The notes under the pieces were generated by a model that ran no database searches, was not told the origin of the DNA, and worked only from the letters and a program-made list of their open reading frames with translations. The translations under genes were made by a program, and so were the position numbers. DNA of 12,879 nucleotides from Beroe ovata (Eukaryota; Ctenophora; Nuda; Beroida; Beroidae): positions 436,187 to 449,065 of the forward strand of contig CAMPET010000016.1 of the NCBI GenBank assembly GCA_946803715.1, in the 5' to 3' direction. Shown one piece after another: positions 7,181 through 12,879 of the stretch; the stretch's first letter is position 1; each line of letters begins with the position of its first letter.

Positions 7181-7324
7181 TCTGTAACCTTGGCTACCCG
7201 GGCCGGGAGGTGCATCTCGCTAGTGTCATGACGACGATGATTGAAGAGGGGAACTTCTCCGAGATGATGGTCCGAAACATACTCCTCTGTCTACTTTTCG
7301 ATGAGACCACCCTCAAACATCCAG
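7181..7324 (+). CDS. Exon C2 of a helical protein gene (tentative FIRRM-like)
   Basis: A 144-bp exon, phase 1 at both ends, from acceptor ccgccttgctgAG to CCAG|GTTGGT. The in-frame TGA at 7177-7179 lies just outside. Joined to C1 it reads VCNLGYPGREVHLASVMTT, then EEGNFSEMMVRNILLCLLF, then DETTLKHP, a strongly helical pattern as in HEAT-like solenoids. From memory, vertebrate FIRRM/C1orf112 has a helix pair of similar spacing (YSG, LHL, S, then YS and LL). FIRRM works with the FIGNL1 ATPase to remove RAD51 and is nuclear. The similarity is weak and unaligned, so the family is a hypothesis; the exon itself is better supported. Confidence 0.6.
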
Positions 7325-7625
7325 GTTGGTTCAACTCTCGTCTCTCTATAGTATTCTACTCTCTGTAGTCTGTAGAAACATAGATAATGTTATCATACAT
7401 GGTGATGTCACTTTCGCTGTGGCGCTGTCACTACCAGTAGGTATACTTATAGGTATACCATGGCGACGAAACTATGGTTACCGATGCAAGTCCCGTCTAT
7501 TTCTATTCATCTACCCTATACGTTTGCACTTCACTCCGACTTTAATCGCATACATATTATATTCCCGCCCTTGTTTATGATACTATGAAACACGTCTAAC
7601 GGCAATTTATTCATTTTTCCAAAAG

Positions 7626-7681
7626 TTGATCCGATTATCAATATCCTGATCGAATGTTGTGACCTGGATAAAATGTTTTGA
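7626..7681 (+). CDS. Exon C3, ends in a stop (terminal or alternative exon)
   Basis: Acceptor tcatttttccaaaAG ends at 7625. Phase 1 matches C2, and the frame reads VDPIINILIECCDLDKMF before TGA 7679-7681. It looks like a continuation of the helical protein. The stop means that the gene ends here, giving a short product, or that C3 is an alternative exon that would trigger decay of the transcript. No donor inside it is convincing and no AATAAA follows nearby, which counts against a normal gene end. Confidence 0.45.
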
Positions 7682-7744
7682 CTTTTGAGTTGTGAACTGG
7701 ACATAGATCAATTCTTTTCGTAACAGTATGTTTTGACTTTTGAG
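7673..7744 (+). repeat. 17-bp direct repeat across the C3 stop
   Basis: atgttttgacttttgag occurs at 7673-7689, spanning the stop codon of C3, and again at 7728-7744. The second copy lies directly after cttttcgtaacAGt and is followed by GTAGAT, so it also sits between splice-like sites. Confidence 0.9.
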
Positions 7745-8311
7745 GTAGATTGAGTGCGATAACGAGATGTGCTTTATATTACGAGACCCAGTGTATGATC
7801 ACAAATATAGCATGCGCTCTCCCGCCGACCTCATTTCACAAGTCCTCGTCAAGTCGACAACCATATTATGCAGTCATCATATATGTATGTGTCAGCATTG
7901 CGCTGACTCAGCAAATGCAAGCAGACAATTGAGTGAGAATATGGTGCGAAAACAGTCATCATTGTTTTGGGTCATTTGTTGTTATGGGTTTGCTTTAATA
8001 GAGGAGAGAGAAGGGAGGTGAGCGAGGGGAGGCAGGATAGCGTCATCAGTGACGATTGATCAGATTTCATTTATCAATGGCAATCAGGCACCAAGGACAC
8101 ATGCCTGAATAGGCATCTCTATGTGCATGTGGCTTTTCATAATTCTTTATGTCAATAATTTATTTTGGCTTGTAGCTAGGTTCTCGATTCAGTAGTATCG
8201 CAATATAATGACAAACGATGGATCAGATGGAGGATCACCTGCAGTCAGCGTAGATTCTGGTGAATAATGAGTGCCCGAATAGTGTTGTCCTGGTTCATTA
8301 TGCCATTATTG

Positions 8312-8338
8312 ATTGGAGCTATTTATTTGATGACGTCA
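8312..8338. promoter_or_regulatory. CCAAT-box and CRE motif pair
   Basis: TGACGTCA at 8331-8338 is the full palindromic CREB/ATF site. ATTGG at 8312-8316 is a CCAAT box on the other strand, with an AT-rich tttattt between them. The pair is common in animal promoters, but no first exon is firmly placed nearby, so promoter activity is only possible. Confidence 0.3.
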
Positions 8339-8505
8339 GCATCACTTCTCATGAGGTCCTTCATTTGTTTGAAGATAAAAGTATCACTCGATTGTTGATA
8401 ATGTTTGCGCTTGGGTAACAGTTCTTCTCTTGAATATGGCATTCGTTGTTCCCCTCCTCAAGATCCAACCTCTCATTAAATTCTCGTGGCAATATTATGC
8501 CATGA

Positions 8506-8769
8506 TTTCGAGTTTATGACAGTGCTAGGAAATATTCCGGAAATGATTGCGCCGAGGTCGACCAACCATCGCAGATGCTAAGATTGGTCGATCACACTCT
8601 TGGGACTTACCTAGTCTTTATAGTAGGTGAAGGGACTTTCTTCACAACTCGCTTTCCTGGCTCTGAATCAGAAGTTATTGCACGAGCTGCAGTTGTGGCC
8701 AGAAGTTCATTAGTTCACGATGAATATCATGTGTTTAGAATGCACTGCTTTTTCAGAGAAGCTGCTTGA
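8506..8769 (+). CDS. Weak open frame, unassigned
   Basis: Open from after TGA 8503-8505 to TGA 8767-8769, with ATG at 8575 (64 residues from there). Around GTYLVFIVGEGTFFTTRF it looks like beta strands, and RAAVVARSSLVHDEY follows. A donor-like GTAG|GTGAAG falls at 8626/8627. It starts about 240 bp after the CRE/CCAAT pair. No family is recognised, and chance is at least as likely. Confidence 0.18.
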   Translation, partial: FRVYDSARKYSGNDCAEVDQPSQMLRLVDHTLGTYLVFIVGEGTFFTTRFPGSESEVIARAAVVARSSLVHDEYHVFRMHCFFREAA

Positions 8770-8776
8770 CGAGCTG

Positions 8777-8790
8777 ACACACACACACAC
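8777..8790 (+). repeat. Short CA run
   Basis: About seven CA units. Confidence 0.9.
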
Positions 8791-9007
8791 AATCGTCGTA
8801 CGTATGTGTGGGTAGTGTTCGTTACACAGCTCCAAATTTTGCATTATCGTAACTTTTTAACGTTTATTGCAAGTTCGCATTATATTTATTTAATTGAAAA
8901 AATCGGGCCTTCTCCATCTTTCGACATTGTTGTCGACTTCATGACTAAACTCGCTGCAGAGATTCTCTGCTACATTAATTCTCTGTCTCTTTTTGTGTTT
9001 TTTCTAG

Positions 9008-9047
9008 AATTTTCCCGATTTATTAAGTCTGACGGGTAGAAGTCCTG
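9008..9047 (+). CDS. Candidate small exon E1
   Basis: The acceptor is very strong (tttttgtgttttttctAG, ending 9007) and the donor is CCTG|GTAACA. The only open frame (phase 0 in, phase 1 out) reads NFPDLLSLTGRSP. The exit phase matches the next candidate exon, E2, giving a plausible joint Asp codon. At 40 bp it could be chance. Confidence 0.28.
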
Positions 9048-9664
9048 GTAACAGTTTCGACTTGGAGTCGGACCAGTCCCAAAATGTTCACTCAAATTGA
9101 CCAGTTTTGGGAACATAATGGCTATTCGTAATTTGGGCCCTTGACTTAGACCCTTGACTTGGGAAATTGGGAAACTGTCTGGGAATGCGAGCTGAGGTTT
9201 GAAACAACTGCAGGACACACCTCATGTGGGTCACGTACAGCTCTATCTACATTGTTCCATACCAGACCTATATATGCGATGAGATTGACTTTAGGTAACC
9301 CCTTGGATCAAAATGCTGCGGTCCGCTATTATATAGATCTCAAAAACACCTAACTGTGAAATCCACCGCCAGATATCCGTGCAATTCCCAGCTGAATTAA
9401 TTGTCACCATGACAACAACACGTTGTGTCACGTTACCATGACAGTCACGTGACAGCTATTAATCAGCTGCCTGGGTAGAGACCACCCAATATAACTTGTC
9501 AATATGTGCTACAACGCGCGGCAGCCGCCGTGTGTATATATATACGCAGCTTGTATATTATGTTCCTGATATGAATATTCCTCGTTCCAAGATGTCAGTT
9601 CCTCTTCAAAAGTTGTTACTTCGGTTGTCTGAGTTTTCCCAAAACACTTTTGTTTAAATTTTAG

Positions 9665-9707
9665 ATGCCCTTGATGAAATGTTGAAGCTGTCTAGCGGTA
9701 ATGTCTG
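9665..9707 (+). CDS. Candidate small exon E2
   Basis: Acceptor gtttaaattttAG ends at 9664. The only long frame enters in phase 1 and reads ALDEMLKLSSGNV, an amphipathic helix. Two donors compete: TCTG|GTAAGA at 9707/9708 (phase 2, strong) and AGCG|GTAATG at 9697/9698 (phase 1). The phase-2 donor would join in frame to the candidate last exon at 11640, giving W then LLAKQKPEYF. Confidence 0.33.
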
Positions 9708-9958
9708 GTAAGACAATCGGCAAGAATGTTTTACAGAACATGAGAACATTCATACCCAAGTGCGAAATTCTTTCTCTCCTTTTAAAAAGTTGATGAAATT
9801 CCAGCACAAATAAGATAGATTCTAGCTTAAGATACTATAATAAGGACCACTGGCCTATGATAAAGTATTAAGGACCACGACATCGTTCATTCTATCCTGC
9901 CGCTATATTACCGGTTGATCGAACCCCAATTTATCTGTCACCACTACAATTCTGGCAG

Positions 9959-10051
9959 AAGATTGGAGAACTGAACGTTCTAGACCACATTTGTACAGCT
10001 GTTGCCATGACAAAGATAGATATGATGACCAAATCCTCATTTGTATGGAAG
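9959..10051 (+). CDS. Exon E3 of a helical protein gene (tentative FIRRM-like)
   Basis: A 93-bp exon from acceptor aattctggcAG to GAAG|GTAAAA. The phase-0 frame reads KIGELNVLDHICTAVAM, then TKIDMMTKSSFVWK; the phase-1 frame is also open (DWRTERSRPHLYSCC). The phase-0 reading is preferred because it is helical and joins in phase to E4. The exon ending on Trp-Lys after an IC...D pattern resembles, from memory, the LDICSVI...TWK region of vertebrate FIRRM. In the vertebrate protein that region follows the part matched by C2, as here. How C2 (phase 1) connects to this exon is unresolved: an acceptor ending at 9968 would give a direct in-phase join, but it lies behind a better AG. Confidence 0.5.
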
Positions 10052-11087
10052 GTAAAACTCATCAGCAAAGTGATTACGATTCCCTATCATGATTTTAAAC
10101 ATGGATCTCGCTCCATAATGACGCACTCAGAGGGAACACCTATCTAGCGTTGTCAGTGTGGCATTAGTGTGACCCTATTATAGTGGCAGGATGTGCTGCA
10201 GGAACATAATGAGCTCTTTTGTCTCTGTGCGTGTTTCTTGATTCCCTCATCACCACCCTCTATATTATTATCATCATGATAGATGCCTGAAGTGTTGCGT
10301 CAGTAGCGTATATTGTAGTCTCATCAATGATAGACTGTTTTTGTGTGCAGTAGGTGAGGCGATCCTACTTTCCTACTTCTGCTGTTGTTGGAGTGTTTGC
10401 TCTCTTCAGATAGCTGCAGTTCCTTTTTGTCAACACCACATTATCAATTGCTTGCAGTCGACAAAAACAAAATAAAGCGAAATTGGATTTACGATAATCG
10501 AATAACATAGTGCTGGCTAAGATCCGTTCAACTATGTACAATTCCCATAATTCTCGCCTATTATGATTATTATGACCTCCTATTTATATATGAGTTATGG
10601 TCACGTATTTACAATGGTCAATTTGATAATTAAGTTGTTTCCAATAGATTGACTCCGTTTGCCACAATTAGGTCACAATTAGGTGACACGTCTTGTTCTC
10701 GCTATTCCCATATTATTGCCGCACAAGTATCTCACGTAATTTCCTCCTCTGGGCAAAATATTATGATGTGAACACAATGATTTCATGAGAATTGTGCTAG
10801 AATTTCGCAGAAATCGACAACTTATTGCCACATTGCATAATAACCTGGTTTACTTTCATTACAATCTTCTCTTTGTTCCTCTTCAACACTTTTCCTCCCC
10901 GGTTGAAAGCAGCCATAATATGATGATGATGACACTAAAACTGAAGGGAAGCAGGAAAAACACAAGCAATCTCTTCTGAATCGGAAAAACTACAACAGGA
11001 AGCTTCGAACTCCTGATCACGTGACAGAAAAACTACAAATCACGTGATAGACACACTTGCGGGAACTGTAGTGTCGATACACACCAG
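10052..11087. other. Probable intron E3-E4
   Basis: It starts GTAAAA and, in the model, ends gatacacaccAG. It holds an AATAAA at 10471-10476, an 11-bp tandem repeat at 10663-10684, four ATG triplets at 10919-10931, and two CACGTG sites 23 bp apart (11018, 11041). The open frame at 10785-10979 has no splice support. Confidence 0.45.
10663..10684 (+). repeat. 11-bp tandem repeat, two units
   Basis: cacaattaggt occurs twice without a gap. Confidence 0.95.
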
Positions 11088-11157
11088 AGTGTGCACGCCT
11101 TGATGTTCAACTTCAAGCGCAAGATATCACTGTCTCTCATCATCAACGATGTTGAAG
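11088..11157 (+). CDS. Exon E4 of a helical protein gene (tentative FIRRM-like)
   Basis: From acceptor acacaccAG (11087) to GAAG|GTAATG (11157/11158). The frame is SVHALMFNFKRK, then ISLSLIINDVE, phase 0 in and phase 1 out. An earlier acceptor (ctgtAG, ending 11071) would add residues in phase 2. Joined to E3 it gives VWKSVHALMF, a smooth continuation with basic residues after a helix. The frame is open for about 80 codons (to TGA at about 11260), so a longer unspliced form is possible. Confidence 0.45.
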
Positions 11158-11275
11158 GTAATGAATTCGTCTATTTATCCACTCCCGTACTAAAACCAAA
11201 ACATGTCTCTTTCACGCCCCACATGAGATATGAGATCGCTCATGCAGTGATCATTCCTGACTGAATATACTACAG

Positions 11276-11470
11276 GAGTCATGCAGTTTATGTGTTTTTC
11301 GATGATCGTATCAATATTTGTTAAAGAGGGAAGTTTCTGCGCGCAGCGTGATACATCAGCGATTCCAAATATTCCAGAATATAATATTGTGTTATCAATC
11401 TCATATGATCGATCCCCAATATATATCAGAGAAAGACTGTTCACGATCATTTCGATGGTGCGATGTCAGG
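11276..11470 (+). CDS. Candidate exon E5
   Basis: Acceptor aatatactacAG ends at 11275. Its phase 1 matches the exit of E4, and a possible donor is CAGG|GTATAT at 11470/11471. It reads VMQFMCFSMIVSIFVKEG, then less convincing AT-rich sequence. Unspliced, the frame stops at 11512-11514. The exon start is plausible and the exon end is doubtful. The minus strand is also open over 11190-11450. Confidence 0.3.
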
Positions 11471-11639
11471 GTATATCTGTCCTGTCTGTATATATACTGA
11501 AAAACAGCCCATGAAATGACAACCGAATGATCATTGTAACAGTACATAAATATATTGTATCCGAACATTTACTTTCCCCTACTGCATCTTGTTGACCGTT
11601 TGAGGTCACTTAACCTATTCTCAACTCTCCTCTTTTTAG

Positions 11640-11694
11640 GCTATTAGCTAAACAAAAACCGGAGTATTTCGTGGAATATTTAACTACGTTGTAG
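11640..11694 (+). CDS. Candidate last exon E6
   Basis: The acceptor is excellent (caactctcctctttttAG, ending 11639). Only phase 2 is open: LLAKQKPEYFVEYLTTL, then TAG 11692-11694. It reads like a protein C-terminus. It fits the phase-2 donor of E2 but not the phase-1 exit of E4 or E5, so either an exon is missing or E2 and E6 belong to a different transcript. Confidence 0.4.
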
Positions 11695-11758
11695 CTCTTG
11701 TTCAAGCTCTCCTTGGGTCACTCAGTACTACGCGACTCTGTAGCAATTGCTACTTTTA

Positions 11759-11820
11759 CACGTGACACGTGCACGTGTGAGTTTGTCACGTGACGCGTGC
11801 ACGCGTGACACTGTCACGTG
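11759..11820. promoter_or_regulatory. Cluster of E-box (CACGTG) and ACGCGT palindromes
   Basis: Within 62 bp there are five CACGTG (11759, 11766, 11772, 11787, 11815) and two ACGCGT (11793, 11801). Two nested perfect 14-bp palindromes result, acacgtgcacgtgt and acgcgtgcacgcgt. The sequence gtcacgtgac (11785-11794) equals the CLEAR/E-box site bound by bHLH-zip factors such as MITF/TFEB and USF. It may be an enhancer or promoter, or a structural repeat. Confidence 0.5.
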
Positions 11821-12208
11821 CAATTACTGGGGAGTTGAGACAATCACTTTTTCAGGTCACCCAATATTTCGGTCTTATTATACCAAAAATTGATTTTTTC
11901 GAATCAATAATTGACCGATGATCACACGTGGGGTGCTGTTATTGTGGCCCGGGTCCTATGCTGGAACATTACCAGCTGACGCCGAGTCATTTGATGTGAA
12001 AGTACCGCTAATCACTGAACTAACTTTTCACCAGCATGCAGTTACTGCAACTTGTTGCCCTGTACTAATTTTATAGTATTCATTATTCCTGTGTACATTG
12101 AGATTTGAGCCGTGTTTTACATCATATACGTCCATTTTTCAGGGCATTTACATTATATTAGCCTGTGTGTTTGTGTGTGAGTGGGGGAACTAAAATGAGT
12201 TCCAACTT

Positions 12209-12214
12209 AATAAA
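12209..12214 (+). terminator. Possible poly(A) signal
   Basis: AATAAA in cttAATAAAatc, 515 bp after the stop of E6. It is the first + strand match after that stop, though one hexamer alone is weak evidence. Confidence 0.3.
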
Positions 12215-12828
12215 ATCAGACTAAATCAGAGTTTACCAGAGTAATTTCCCATTGATGTACAGTATTATACACGTCGTGCTTTAACATTTATTACTCCAGA
12301 GATCATCAGCTTTAATTAGAATCGACTAAAGAAACAACAGCGATTGATCATTGAACCTGCTCCTTCATAAAACTTCCTCCCGACATTTCGTCTGTGCTCG
12401 ACAGCTGTTTTCAATGGCTGCCATTGCAAATTGTCTTATCTCAGGAGCATGTGCCCGTAGATTATGTGTTTTGAAGTGTACAGATTTCAATTATTGTCTC
12501 TTGAGCAAAAACATCTTTCTGCTTGATGAATATATGTATGGAGCTTGTGGCGCTCTTTAAGTTAACGTTTCGTTGTTTTGGATCCTTCAATAGAAATTTG
12601 ATGGACACTTTCTAAATACTCACGTGTTCCACGGGAAGATTCCATTTTGACACTGTTAATATCATTATATCGGGCAAATTACACGTGGATATATAGAGCG
12701 ATAGCTTATGAATGCTTGTTTTAATGACCAATGATTCCCGATAGGATTTAATGTGACATTTTGTGAACAAGAGAGCTAGATAATCAGCACTGGGATATTT
12801 GTCTCTCACTTGATTGAGCTCCACATAT

Positions 12829-12879
12829 GTGTGTGTATCTGTGTGTGTGTTGTGTGTGTGTGTGTGTGTGTGTGTGTGT
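12829..12879 (+). repeat. GT microsatellite at the right edge
   Basis: A GT run with two interruptions (atc, and a doubled t) that continues beyond the window, so its length is unknown. The window or contig may end here because of the repeat. Confidence 0.95.

Larger units (their letters stand above)
7745..9007. other. Mostly non-coding stretch
   Basis: Likely intron or intergenic. It contains CRE and CCAAT matches (8312-8338), a short CA run (8777-8790) and one longer open frame (8506-8769). The frames at 7750-7932 and 7767-8021 overlap each other, have no splice context and are left out. Confidence 0.5.
11695..12879. other. 3' region without a supported gene
   Basis: If E6 is a last exon, the first part is its 3' untranslated region. 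Two further strong acceptors are followed by short open frames: ctttttcAG at 11855, then VTQYFGLIIPKIDFFESI to TGA 11921; and ccatttttcAG at about 12142, then GIYIILACVFVCEWGN to TAA. Either could be an alternative last exon. The frames at 12351-12560 and 12612-12824 (minus) have no support. Confidence 0.45.

Noticed and set aside
6889-7231. Open frames on both strands through the CA microsatellite
   Set aside because: Most of the openness comes from the repeat. The real exon C2 uses another frame that starts after 7180.
9913-9930. ggttgatcgaacccc as a tRNA B-box
   Set aside because: It does not match GGTTCRANNCC, and no A-box or acceptor stem lies at the right distance. The ggttcaact at 7328 was dropped for the same reason.
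12351-12560. 69-codon frame near the right end
   Set aside because: There is an acceptor-like tatctcAG inside it, but no matching donor or phase partner, and the translation shows no recognised pattern.
1-12879. CRISPR array or bacterial defence system
   Set aside because: The repeats are contiguous without spacers, and the introns and microsatellites indicate an animal genome.

Overview
This window reads as nuclear DNA of an animal, probably an invertebrate. It is moderately AT-rich, has several long CA/GT microsatellites, and has one unresolved base (N at 4786). Its coding signal is broken into short open blocks bounded by GT/AG splice sites. No continuous bacterial-type gene, operon, CRISPR array, rRNA or tRNA was found. 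The species cannot be fixed from the sequence; a sponge or another marine invertebrate is only a guess. All convincing coding blocks are on the + strand.

Layout. (1) Positions 1-662 hold the 3' end of a gene (called A). It has an 18-bp in-frame repeat, a short unique stretch and, after a phase-1 intron, a last exon coding one transmembrane helix and a short tail. (2) Positions 1327-3517 hold a second gene (B). Its main exon contains the longest open frame in the window (1879-2480, with a 39-bp tandem duplication and a Cys-Asn-rich stretch). Phase-matched introns lead to a Gly/Ala/Thr/His repeat exon and a short hydrophobic last exon. (3) Positions 3518-6098 are mostly non-coding and rich in microsatellites, GTAC palindromes and GC palindromes. 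(4) From about 6099 to at least 11157 there is a scatter of short exons (C1, C2, C3, E1-E6) that I read as parts of one or two helical-protein genes. C1+C2 and E3+E4 are the best supported. Their hydrophobic pattern and order resemble, weakly, the N-terminal third of FIRRM/C1orf112 (DUF4487), the FIGNL1 partner in recombination. This was judged from memory, without an alignment. (5) Positions 11695-12879 are non-coding or unclear, with a dense CACGTG/ACGCGT palindrome cluster, a poly(A)-signal match and a terminal GT microsatellite.

A and B have the same plan: a repeat-bearing region, then a phase-1 intron, then a last exon giving a hydrophobic segment near the C-terminus. This suggests membrane-anchored proteins, but neither is recognised. 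Exon joins rest on splice consensus, reading phase and open frame only; transcripts are needed to confirm them.
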